Below the pieces are notes generated by a model. That model did not search any database. It was not told the origin of the DNA and saw only the letters and a program-made list of their open reading frames with translations. Below, in pieces: positions 8,334 through 17,900 of a stretch of 64,000 nt of DNA. The number at the start of each line of letters is the position of its first letter. The stretch's first letter is position 1. The translations under genes were made by a program, and so were the position numbers. This DNA is from CAWGET01 sp963821715 (GTDB lineage Bacteria; Bacteroidota; Ignavibacteria; Ignavibacteriales; Melioribacteraceae), in contig CAWGET010000010.1 in NCBI GenBank assembly GCA_963821715.1, forward strand, positions 511,938-575,937, in the 5' to 3' direction.

Positions 8334-9161
8334 CTAAATATATCCCTCTCGTTTTCTCGTAATTTGGTTTTTGTATTCAGGATGTTCGTCTAAAGCTAAA
8401 GCTGCGAAAACTACAAATCGTGCAATGGCTATAGTTGGTCTTAGTAAATTTATAATTTCAACAGATGCAGTTTTTATATCAAGCAATTCTCCATTATTGT
8501 TTTTATGATGTGCGAAAATATAGAGCGGTTTATCTTCTTCAACTTGTAATAAATTATTTCTTACATCTTTTATAATTTGTTCAATCCATCTGTTGCCTCG
8601 TATTCTGGCAATTCTACCTAAAACATATTTTTTACCTACAGATCCCGGACCTTCTATCATTCTTGCAAAATCGATTGTCCGTTTTTTTACTTCATCCTCA
8701 TTTAGAGGAACACCAACCCATTTGCAGACAGATCTGCATAATATTTCCCGGACTTCATCAAAGAGAACAACAGAATTTACTGATTCCCATTTCTTCCCGT
8801 ATGCATATAATTGTGAATGAAAAATTTCAACCAGGTTATTTATGCTTTCATCCGACATGACCGACATAAATAAATTTTTCCTTCGTTTGTGTTCTTCGCC
8901 GTCCAGACCTTGTACGCCGCCTCTTCCGAACAATGTTTTTTTGATTCTACTCGGAGCGGAGGAGTTCCTTTCAAATTTTTCCGTATCATAAAATATTTTT
9001 GCTGCTTCCGATCCACTTACGCAGATAAATTTTTCAAATTTTAGTCTTGTCTCAAAAATATCAGAGTTGTATTTTCTGCAGCGGTTAGGAATAAACAGAT
9101 AGCCTTCTTTTAGAAGAGATAATGTTGAATCAATATTTTGAACCTTTGGAATTGTTTTCAT
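8334..9161 (-). CDS. CYP152-type cytochrome P450 (fatty-acid peroxygenase family), N-terminal part
   Basis: The first 275 residues closely follow the CYP152 pattern of P450BSbeta (B. subtilis YbdT): LLKEGYLFIPNR, YNSDIFETRL, SEAAKIFYDTEKFER. CYP152 enzymes use hydrogen peroxide to oxidise fatty acids. Arg241-Pro242 (INLLRPTIAI) matches the Arg that holds the fatty-acid carboxylate. Gln84 (GVQGLDGEEH) sits where hydroxylating members have Gln and the alkene-forming OleT has His, which suggests hydroxylation. The frame ends prematurely after TRKREGYI. Both halves are well conserved, so either a base-calling error or a very recent mutation is likely. No redox partner gene is nearby, as expected for a peroxide-driven enzyme. 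Confidence 0.87.
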   Translation of the reverse strand: MKTIPKVQNIDSTLSLLKEGYLFIPNRCRKYNSDIFETRLKFEKFICVSGSEAAKIFYDTEKFERNSSAPSRIKKTLFGRGGVQGLDGEEHKRRKNLFMSVMSDESINNLVEIFHSQLYAYGKKWESVNSVVLFDEVREILCRSVCKWVGVPLNEDEVKKRTIDFARMIEGPGSVGKKYVLGRIARIRGNRWIEQIIKDVRNNLLQVEEDKPLYIFAHHKNNNGELLDIKTASVEIINLLRPTIAIARFVVFAALALDEHPEYKNQITRKREGYI

Positions 9162-9248
9162 TTTATTTGTCTTTTAGTTGTGAATCGTTTTTGTGCCCTA
9201 TTTTTATTATTATTCTTTTCTTGGTAAGAAGCAAATTATTTTTACTAT

Positions 9249-9548
9249 ATGAAAAAAATTTCTGTTAAGGAGAATTTTTCTGAGCCGGAATATTTTTTGT
9301 ATCAAAACTATCCGAATCCATTTAATCCGCATACAACGATTAAATATTCTATTAAAGAAGGAGGAACCGTTCAACTTAAAATTTATGATATTCTGGGAAA
9401 AGAAATCAAAACTCTGATAAATGAAATACAGAATCCCGGAGTTTATAAGATTAGATTTAACGCGGATCAACTTAGCAGCGGAATATATTTTTACAGATTC
9501 TCTGCAAACTCTTTTTCGGAAAGCAAAAAAATGATCATACTAAAATAG
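9249..9548 (+). CDS. Orphan T9SS type A sorting domain protein
   Basis: The 99-residue product is almost nothing but a type IX secretion C-terminal domain: YQNYPNPFNPHTTIKYSI, LKIYDILGKEIKTL, GVYKIRFNADQLSSGIYFYR and the final KKMIILK. Such domains normally sit at the end of much larger cargo proteins and are cleaved at the outer membrane. No cargo region or signal peptide precedes it here, so it may be a decayed remnant of a secreted protein or a non-exported free domain. There is a GAAAAAAAT-rich start but no clear ribosome-binding site. Confidence 0.7.
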   Translation: MKKISVKENFSEPEYFLYQNYPNPFNPHTTIKYSIKEGGTVQLKIYDILGKEIKTLINEIQNPGVYKIRFNADQLSSGIYFYRFSANSFSESKKMIILK

Positions 9549-9705
9549 TTCGTCATTTTCTTTTTTTCTAAAAACATATCGATATTTAACCTTAGCTATT
9601 TAATATTATAATATCAATAAAAATTTATGATAGAATCTTTTCGTGAATGCGGTTGATATTCGTATTACTTTTACATATCCTATATTAAGGGGCGAAAGGG
9701 TTGAC

Positions 9706-10089
9706 GTGAAAAAAGAAGTTAACATTTTATATGTTGAAGATAATCCGGGCTTTGTTTTTTTGGTGAAAGAAATTTTATTATCAGAGAAATTTAATTTTAT
9801 AATTACTACCAAAGATAATTTAGAATCTGGAATTGAAGCTGTAGAGAATGATAATTATGATATTCTTATTTTGGATTTAGGTCTGCCGGATAGCCAAGGT
9901 TCGGAGACTTTTAATTCCATGAGGATGCATGCCAATGGATTACCCATCATAATATTTTCGAGCATTGATGATAAATTTATTATGGATGAACTTATTCAAA
10001 AAGGCGCTGCAGATTATATTGTGAAAGGCTCAGATAAAATGTTTGAAATGAATAAGAAAATAGAAAATATTTTTCAAAAGATTAGTTAG
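9706..10089 (+). CDS. Single-domain response regulator (receiver)
   Basis: A stand-alone CheY-like receiver without output domain. From the GTG at 9706 the protein has 127 residues, with acidic pair E11-D12 (YVEDNP), phospho-acceptor D57 (ILILDLGLPD), S85/S86 and K107 (YIVKGS). An AAAGGG ribosome-binding site 5 bases upstream favours this start over the in-frame GTG at 9643. It converges on, and overlaps by 8 bases, the histidine kinase on the other strand, its likely partner. Such receivers act by protein-protein contact or phosphorelay. Confidence 0.82.
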   Translation: MKKEVNILYVEDNPGFVFLVKEILLSEKFNFIITTKDNLESGIEAVENDNYDILILDLGLPDSQGSETFNSMRMHANGLPIIIFSSIDDKFIMDELIQKGAADYIVKGSDKMFEMNKKIENIFQKIS

Positions 10090-11743
10090 CGTCATTACTT
10101 ATCTTTTTCGGAAGAGTTAAACAAAAAGTAGATCCTTTCCCTTCTTCACTTTCTACTTCTATTTTTCCACCATGTTTTTCAACAAACTCATTACATAGTA
10201 TTAATCCCAAACCGGTTCCTCTTTCATCTTTTGTCCCGTCAACGCTGAAGGTTTTATCGATCTGAAAAAGTCTCTCTTTATGAATAGATTTTATGCCGGT
10301 TCCAAAATCCTGTAAACTAATAACCACTTCATCATTCTTTTCTTCCGCGGAAATATTTATTTCGCCTCCTTCATAAGAAAATTTAATTGCATTGGAAATT
10401 AGATTGCGGAAAACCGCATTCATCATATTTGGATCGGCGGTTAAATTTAAGTCTTCCGGAACTTCATTATTTATTTTAAGATCTTTTTCTTTCCATGCTC
10501 CTTTCAATAATCCAATTTTTTCCTCTACTATATTTCTAAGAGAGATGTTTCTTGGTTTAAATTCTAATTTTCCCGTTTGAGATCTTGCCCAAGTGAGTAA
10601 ATTTTCCAAAAGGTTCATTGTCTGTTCGGAAGATTCTTTAATAAAATCTACCAATTCATTATAATCGTTATAGCTTTTTGTCTCCGTTTTTTTGGATAAA
10701 AGTTTACTCATCCCGATAATAATATTAAGCGGACCTTTCAGATCGTGACTTATTATTGAAAAGAATTTATCTTTAGTTGCGTTTAATTCTCTTAACTCCT
10801 GTTCCAGTTTTTTTCTATCGGTTATATCCTGAATTATTCCTTCTACTTTTTCAACTTTGCCGTCTTCAACTACGGTTTTTCCCGTTGCGGCAAAACATTT
10901 TTTGGTATTATCACCAAGCATTACTTTAAAATCGACATTAAATTCCTGCTTGTATTTTAATGCAGAAAAGAATTTTTCTCTCAACATTTGTCTGTCATCG
11001 GGATGACAGCAATCTAAAAATTCTTGAATTGTCGGAGGTCCTATTTCAATATTGCGGTCGAAAATTTTATATATTATATCCGACCAGACAAACTTTTGAT
11101 CGTCTTTTTGAATTGACCAATATCCTAAAGAACCGATTTCCTGCGCGTGTTTAAGCCTCTCTTCGTTTTCCTTTAACAACTTTGCTGTTTTTACTTTTTC
11201 CGAAATATTTGTTACCGATATTCTGCAGAATTTATTTTTTGTAGCGGGAAATTTTTGTCCCATCAGAAGAACATAGCAAGGAGTATCTGACTTATAAATA
11301 TCCAGCTCTATCTCTACTTCTGAAATATTTTCTGTTTGATATAACTTTTTTAAAAATAAGTAGAAGTTATCTTTGTCCGAATCGGCTATATAATGATAGA
11401 AATTATCGCCCTTTAGTTTTAATACATTTTTATTCAAAAGGTCTGAAATTGTATTATTGGCGTTCTGTATAATTCCATCTTTATTGAGGATTAAATATCC
11501 GACCGGGGCAAAGTTAAAGAGATCTAAATATTCCTGATGAGATTTTTCAAGATTTTTCTGTGTCTCTAAAAGATCTTCATTCTGCAATTCAAGTTCAACA
11601 TGGTGAACCTGCAGTTCGTATATTAATCTTTCAATATTATCTCTTTCAGTTTTGGATACGGAATTAAGAGAGTCTTCTAAAGTTTCAAGCTGTTTTTCAG
11701 CCTTATTTCTTAATTCTTTATATTTCTTGGAATCTTTTTTCAT
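10082..11743 (-). CDS. PAS-domain sensor histidine kinase (cytoplasmic)
   Basis: A 553-residue kinase without membrane segments. Order: N-terminal coiled coil (1-70), a PAS domain (about 70-185), a second PAS_3-like domain (about 195-315, with PTIQEFLDCCHPDD), a HisKA dimerisation domain with His333 (FFSIISHDLKGPLN) and a GHKL ATPase domain with the N-box (NAVFRNLISNAIKFS), DFGTGI and GTGLGLILCNEF. It probably passes phosphate to the neighbouring lone receiver. The CheB/CheR fusion lies 23 bases upstream on the same strand (11767), so the two are likely cotranscribed. Signal unknown. Confidence 0.92.
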   Translation of the reverse strand: MKKDSKKYKELRNKAEKQLETLEDSLNSVSKTERDNIERLIYELQVHHVELELQNEDLLETQKNLEKSHQEYLDLFNFAPVGYLILNKDGIIQNANNTISDLLNKNVLKLKGDNFYHYIADSDKDNFYLFLKKLYQTENISEVEIELDIYKSDTPCYVLLMGQKFPATKNKFCRISVTNISEKVKTAKLLKENEERLKHAQEIGSLGYWSIQKDDQKFVWSDIIYKIFDRNIEIGPPTIQEFLDCCHPDDRQMLREKFFSALKYKQEFNVDFKVMLGDNTKKCFAATGKTVVEDGKVEKVEGIIQDITDRKKLEQELRELNATKDKFFSIISHDLKGPLNIIIGMSKLLSKKTETKSYNDYNELVDFIKESSEQTMNLLENLLTWARSQTGKLEFKPRNISLRNIVEEKIGLLKGAWKEKDLKINNEVPEDLNLTADPNMMNAVFRNLISNAIKFSYEGGEINISAEEKNDEVVISLQDFGTGIKSIHKERLFQIDKTFSVDGTKDERGTGLGLILCNEFVEKHGGKIEVESEEGKGSTFCLTLPKKISNDAN

Positions 11744-11766
11744 CTTACGTTAAAATAATTAGTATT

Positions 11767-14697
11767 CTATTTATTCTTCAAATTGTCTACTTTGTTTTCC
11801 AATTGTTGTAGTCTTTCCTGAGTATCTTTTTCTGCCTTAAAATCTAATTCTAATTTTTCTGTGGTTGCAATTTCATTTATAAAACCTTCTTTATCGCTTA
11901 AACGGGTCATTTTTACCCAGACTTTCTTTTTGCTGCCGTTTTTTGATATACGGAAAGTCTCAAATGGAACTACATTTTTTCCTTCCGCTAAATTACGAAT
12001 AAATTTTTTAATTTCTTTAAGATGTTCATCCGGCACTAAATCAAAAATACTAATTTGCTTGGCTTCCCTTTCCGTATAACCGTACATTTTTTCGGCGCCT
12101 TTATTCCACTCAACTATATTTCCTTCAAGGTCGTGGACGGTTACGGCATCGTTGGAATCTTCCACAACAGTGGCTAATCGTTTCAGCGCTTTTACTTCGC
12201 TTATATTTACAAAATTTATAACTACGCCGTCAATAATATTATCTACTGTTCTGTAGGGCAATATTGTTATCCTGTAGTATTCTCCCGTTTTATCTTTTTT
12301 TTCAACAACTTTTTTTTCCAGAGTATCGAGAACTGATTGAGCGTCATCTACTATTGAATGATAATCAATTTTAATATTTATATCTTCAATTGAACGTCCG
12401 GAATCTGTTGGCAGCACGTTAAAGATTTCTCTTAACTGAGGAGTAATTCTCCGGATCTTCAGTTCTTTGTCCAGAAACAAAGTTGCAAGATTTGTGCTCT
12501 TTAGAAGATTGTTCATATCATTTTTTATAGTATTAAGTTCCTTTATTTTCTCGTTAAATTCAGCGTTTACTGTTAACAATTCTTCGTTGGTCGATTTTAC
12601 TTCTTCCTTGGAAGTTTCCAGTTCTTCATTGCTGCTCTGCAATTCTTCGTTCCTCGCCTGCAATTCTTCATTCGTCATCTGAAGTTCGCCGTTTGCATAC
12701 TGTAATTCTTCAATAGTTGATTGAAGATGCGACCTCAAACTTTCCAGTTCTTTTTCAATTGAACGTTTATCAACACTTCCGCCGCCGTTGGCAGTTCCAA
12801 TTTCCTGGTATTTTATTCTATATTTTTCCTTAAATACAATAAGGTAATTTCTTCTTTTCCCGTTTTCGTTGGCAATCGGTCTTACAATTATATCAAAAAC
12901 AATCTCTTCCTTATTTTTTAGAATTATCACATTTTCTTTTACTATAACTTTTTCTTTTTCTTTGGCTGAAAAAATCAGATTTCCAAGCGTTACCTGAAGA
13001 TCCAAACGGCAGGTTTGGATAACATTTAAACTTGCCGCTCCCGAATTAAAAGTTAGATAATCCGATGTATCTCCGTAAAAGTAGAGTATTTCGTTCTGGC
13101 GGTTTATTAAAACAGCGGGAAGACTGTATTTTTTTATCATTAAATTTTCAACTTTTTCATTTAACGATAAACTTTTAGAAGCTCTTCCGGTAACTGGAGA
13201 ACTAACCCTTTCGGGAAGATGGGGATAAACTGATTTTACATCGATATCTTTATTGGATTTAAATATTTTATTCTTTTTATCCACCGGTTCAAAAAAAGTT
13301 GAAGAATGGTCTATGCTTTCAGAATAGCCTAAAAATAAATATCCATCGTTTTTTAAGGAATGAAAGAATGATCTTAAAATATTTTTCTGAAGCTCAGAAT
13401 TAAAATAAATTAAAACATTTCTGCAGGAGACGAGATCGATATCATTGAACGGCGGGTCTTTTATTGTATCGTGCTGCGCAAAAATTATCATTCCTCGGAT
13501 TGACTTATTTATTTTGTAAGTTCCGTCTTCACTTTCGAAATATTCTTCCAATCTTTTCTTCGAAACATCCACCGCAATGCTTTCGTTAAAAACTCCTTTT
13601 CTTGCAGTCTCAATCGAAGTATCATCAACGTCTGTAGCAAATATCTGAACGTGACCTCTTTTTCTTGTTTCGGTCATTATTTCATCAATTAAAATAGCAA
13701 TTGAATAAGCTTCTTCGCCCGTAGCACAGCCGGGAACCCAAACTCTGAGAGAAAATTTATCTCCTTTTTCTTTAATATACGGAAGCAGAATTTTTTCTTT
13801 TAAATTCTCAAAAGCTTTGGAATCTCGGAAAAAACTGGTAACGGTAATAAGCATTTCCTGGAATAGACTTTCTGTTTCCTGAACATCTTCTTCCAGAAAT
13901 TTTATATATTCCTTTACATCTTTCAGATGATGAATTGCCATCCGGCGTTCAATTCTTCTAACTATTGTGCTTTCTTTATAATCTCTAAAATCGTGGTCGG
14001 TTACATTTTCAATAACCCTGAAAAATTTGGGAAGATTGTGGCGTATTTCTTCTTCCAAGGTTGATTCGCCTTTATCCAAATAATAAGGATGCTTAATAAA
14101 TTCCACTATTTTTTGAGGCATCATCCCCACGCCGCAGATAGAATCCGCCAAGCCTGTGTTGATTGCACTCCTGGGCATTCCGTCAAATTTTGACTGTTCC
14201 GGTTCCTGGACGAGGATCATTCCTCCGTTTATTTTTATATCTTTTATTCCCAGAGATCCGTCGGATCCGGTTCCGGACAATATTATCCCAATCGACTGCG
14301 GAAATTCTTTTCCCACCGAACGGAAGAAAATATCAATCGGTAAATTAAAGCCGTCTTTTTTTATCGTGTCCAGCAATGTAGAACCGTCGAAGAGGGTAAT
14401 GTTTTTTCCGGGCGGATTAGTGTAAACAATATTGGGCTCTATTCTCATTTTTTCTTCTATCTCTTTAACCGGCATTTCCGTATGCCTGCCTAAAAGAGAA
14501 ACCATTTCACTTTTAGATTCGGGATCTTTATGCTGGATAACAAAATAAGCGATATTCTGGTCGGAAGGCGCCGATTCGAAGAAAGCTTCAAGAGCTTCAA
14601 GCCCGCCCGCTGAAGCGCCGATAGCAACAACTGTTAATTTTTGTTTCTTTTTATCTTCTGAATTTTGATTGGAGATTTTTGTTTTATTTGCGGTCAT
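11767..14697 (-). CDS. CheB-CheR fusion sensory protein with coiled coil and PAS domains
   Basis: A 976-residue fusion. The CheB methylesterase domain (about 20-200) has its catalytic Ser29 (GASAGG), His56 (IQHKDP) and Asp146 (GTGSDGS). The CheR methyltransferase domain follows (about 215-490) with the SAM-binding VPGCATGEEAYS. A long heptad region of repeated EELQ/NEEL units (about 650-725) leads into two PAS domains (about 735-850 and 855-950). There is no receiver domain on CheB, no kinase and no receptor nearby, so classical chemotaxis adaptation is unlikely; such fusions are found in other sensory pathways. It is divergent from the larger fusion at 14943. Confidence 0.92.
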   Translation of the reverse strand: MTANKTKISNQNSEDKKKQKLTVVAIGASAGGLEALEAFFESAPSDQNIAYFVIQHKDPESKSEMVSLLGRHTEMPVKEIEEKMRIEPNIVYTNPPGKNITLFDGSTLLDTIKKDGFNLPIDIFFRSVGKEFPQSIGIILSGTGSDGSLGIKDIKINGGMILVQEPEQSKFDGMPRSAINTGLADSICGVGMMPQKIVEFIKHPYYLDKGESTLEEEIRHNLPKFFRVIENVTDHDFRDYKESTIVRRIERRMAIHHLKDVKEYIKFLEEDVQETESLFQEMLITVTSFFRDSKAFENLKEKILLPYIKEKGDKFSLRVWVPGCATGEEAYSIAILIDEIMTETRKRGHVQIFATDVDDTSIETARKGVFNESIAVDVSKKRLEEYFESEDGTYKINKSIRGMIIFAQHDTIKDPPFNDIDLVSCRNVLIYFNSELQKNILRSFFHSLKNDGYLFLGYSESIDHSSTFFEPVDKKNKIFKSNKDIDVKSVYPHLPERVSSPVTGRASKSLSLNEKVENLMIKKYSLPAVLINRQNEILYFYGDTSDYLTFNSGAASLNVIQTCRLDLQVTLGNLIFSAKEKEKVIVKENVIILKNKEEIVFDIIVRPIANENGKRRNYLIVFKEKYRIKYQEIGTANGGGSVDKRSIEKELESLRSHLQSTIEELQYANGELQMTNEELQARNEELQSSNEELETSKEEVKSTNEELLTVNAEFNEKIKELNTIKNDMNNLLKSTNLATLFLDKELKIRRITPQLREIFNVLPTDSGRSIEDINIKIDYHSIVDDAQSVLDTLEKKVVEKKDKTGEYYRITILPYRTVDNIIDGVVINFVNISEVKALKRLATVVEDSNDAVTVHDLEGNIVEWNKGAEKMYGYTEREAKQISIFDLVPDEHLKEIKKFIRNLAEGKNVVPFETFRISKNGSKKKVWVKMTRLSDKEGFINEIATTEKLELDFKAEKDTQERLQQLENKVDNLKNK

Positions 14698-14942
14698 CTA
14701 AATCCTTTTTTATTTTATAGCAGGATAAATAAATTTTTGTAGAATTAGGATCCAAATATAAGCTTAAACATTCAACTATATGTATTTAAATATACTGCTA
14801 AATTAACCAATTAACATTAATATTTTTATATAAAAGAGATAAATAGTTTCTAATGACTAATATTTTTTTTCTATAATCTTAGCAGAATAATTAGTATAAT
14901 ACGCAATTATTACAGGATTTTTCAACTTAATTTTTTAGCATT
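14698..14942. promoter_or_regulatory. Divergent intergenic region between the two CheB-CheR fusions
   Basis: A 245-base, very AT-rich gap between two divergently read genes that must hold both promoters. No convincing operator or specific promoter motif could be fixed by eye. Confidence 0.35.
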
Positions 14943-17900
14943 ATGACAGACAAACCAAACGAATTTCCTATTGTGGGAATAGGCGCTTCTGCCGGCGGAC
15001 TCGAGGCATTTCAAATATTTTTTTCACAGATGCCCGAGGATTCGGGCATGGCATTTGTAATTGTACAGCACCTCGATCCTAATCACGAAAGTATGATGAC
15101 GGAATTACTTTCAAAATCCACCAAAATGGAAGTTTATGCTGTAGAAGACAATATGGAAGTAATTCCAAACAAGGTCTATGTAATTCAGCCGAATAGTACG
15201 CTCACAATTATTAACGGACATTTACACGTAGAGAAACCTCAGGAACCTAGAGGACACAGGATGCCGATAGACCATTTTTTCCATTCCTTATCTCAAGATC
15301 AGGGAGAAAATGCTATTTGTATTATTTTATCGGGAACCGGCTCCGACGGAACGCTTGGTCTAAAAGCAGTAAAAGAGCATGGCGGTATAGCTATTGCTCA
15401 GAATCCGGAAAGAGCAAAATACGATTCAATGCCGTTTAACGCGGTAAAAACCGGTTTGGTAGATCTTGTTTTAAATATTGAAGAAATGCCGCAGAAACTT
15501 ATTGATTATCTTAATAATCAAAAAATTCTAAAGGAAAAACTTGATGATGAAAACGAATCGGAACACCTTGTAGAATTTATACTGAATACATTAAAAATAA
15601 GAACCGGGCACGAATTTTCGGGTTACAAAAAGTCAACAATAGCGCGGCGCCTAAGAAGAAGAATGCAGCTTCTTCATATGGATTCTCTGGAACAGTATGT
15701 TGAAATAATAAATACGAGTCCGAAAGAAGTAAATTTGTTATTTAAAGATCTGCTGATAGGCGTAACACACTTTTTCAGGAATTCCGATGCGTTCAAATCT
15801 CTCCGGGAAAAAGCGATTTCAAAAATTATTCGGCATAAATTAGCCGATGAAAATTCAACCGGAATAAGAATTTGGATTCCCGGATGTGCAACAGGTGAAG
15901 AGGCATATACAATTGCTATGCTTGTTAAGGAAGAAGCCGACAATTTGAATTTTAAGAAACCGGTCCAAATTTTTGCAACAGATATTGACGATCAGGCTCT
16001 ACAGGTTGCCAGAAGAGGCGTTTATCCCGAAGGAATTAGAGAGCAGATACCTGAAAATTTTCTGAAAAAATACTTTAAAGAAAATTCAGATGTTTATCGG
16101 GTAAGAGATGAGATACGCGAGGTATGTATTTTTTCTCCGCATAACCTAATTAAAGATCCTCCTTTTTCAAAAATTGATCTGGTTGCATGCAGAAATCTTT
16201 TGATATATTTTGAAATCAGCCTGCAGAAAAAAATACTACCTATTTTCCATTACTCAATATCTCCGAATGGATATTTATTCCTTGGTCCTTCTGAAAATAT
16301 TACCGCAAGAAAGGAACTCTTTAAGGTTATCGACAAATCAAGTAGAATATACCAGGCAAAAGATGCAGTTCCGCCGATGCTTGTAGATTTCCCAATTTCA
16401 CAAAATCCCGCTTCAAAAAAGAGTTACGGCGGGGTTTCAAATCGTGTTATAGATCCGGACAGCGATAAGAGCATGGCTAAGATCTTTGAGGAGAAAGTAT
16501 TTAATAACTACATACCTTTCAGCGCAGTGATTAATGAAAATTCCGATATACTTTACTGGGCAGGACCGGTAGTAAAGTACATAGAACCGCCGCCGGGAAG
16601 ACCTCACAACAATCTAATTGAACTTGCTAATAAAAGTCTGAGATTGAGTTTGAGGAGTAGTATTCACAGAAGCGTTTCGCAAAATAAGGAAGTAATTCAA
16701 AAGAACGTTGTTGTAAAAACCAATGAAGGGCTGCAGAAGCTGATGATAATTGTAACTCCCTTTAAGGAAATGGGAGAAAAAAACAATTTGTTCCTCGTGG
16801 TTTTAAAAGAACTCGGTCTTCCTCTTTCTGGAGAAGATGCGGTAAATGGAGAAAGGTTAGAACAGCAGGGCGAGGAAGTAAATCGTCAGCTTGAAGAAGA
16901 ATTAAGACATACAAAAGAATATTTGCAGACTACTATTGAAGAACTTGAAACATCGAACGAAGAATTAAAATCTTCAAATGAAGAACTTCTTTCGATGAAT
17001 GAAGAATTGCAGTCCTCCAATGAAGAGCTGCAAACTTCGAAAGAAGAGTTGCAGTCAATTAATGAAGAACTGCAGACGGTTAATGCGGAGCTTAAGAAAA
17101 AAGTTGAAGAGCTGGATCAGGCAAACAGCGATATTCATAATTTATACGAAAGCACACAGATCGCCATAATCTTTCTCGATAACAGTCTGGCGATTAAAGG
17201 CTTTACGCCCTCCGCAAAAGACTTGTTTAGAATTATTGAATCGGATATTGGAAGAAATCTCGGCGATATAGTTGCAAAATTTAAGGTTGAAAATTTATTA
17301 GAAGAAGCTGAGTCTGTTTTACGTAACCTGGAAAGAAAAAGAGTTGAAATATATCTTGAAGAAACAGATTCTCATTACGTGATGCAGCTTGTTCCATACC
17401 GGACCGTAAGCAACAAAATAGACGGTGTAACTATTTCATTTATAGATGTAACCGAACTTAAAATAGCGCATGAAGAGACTAATCTGCGGGAACGGATGTT
17501 AAGTATAGTTACAGATTCAGTGCCTGTTTTAATTTCATATATTGATAAAAACGAGAAGTACTTGTTCCATAATGCTCAATATTCAGAATGGTTTGGCTTA
17601 AAAGACGAACAAATAAATGGAAAAAGCATTAAAAAAGTATTAGGCAACGATGCTTATAATATTCTGAAACCAAATATTATAAAAGCTCTAAAAGGCGAGA
17701 CAGTTGAGTTTGTTACAAGTTTAAATTATAAACACGACGGTGAACGCTCGATTAGAGCGCATTATGAACCTCATTTTGATGAATTTGGAAATGTAGCCGG
17801 ATTTATTGCTCTTGTTGAAGATATCACATTCAGAATTGAGCGGGAGAAAAAATTAGCTCGTCTCGCCGCCATTGTTAGTAATTCCCACGAAGTTATCGTC

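Noticed and set aside
9643..9705. Upstream GTG start of the lone receiver
   Set aside because: The extra 21 residues match nothing in the receiver fold, and the GTG at 9706 has a better ribosome-binding site.
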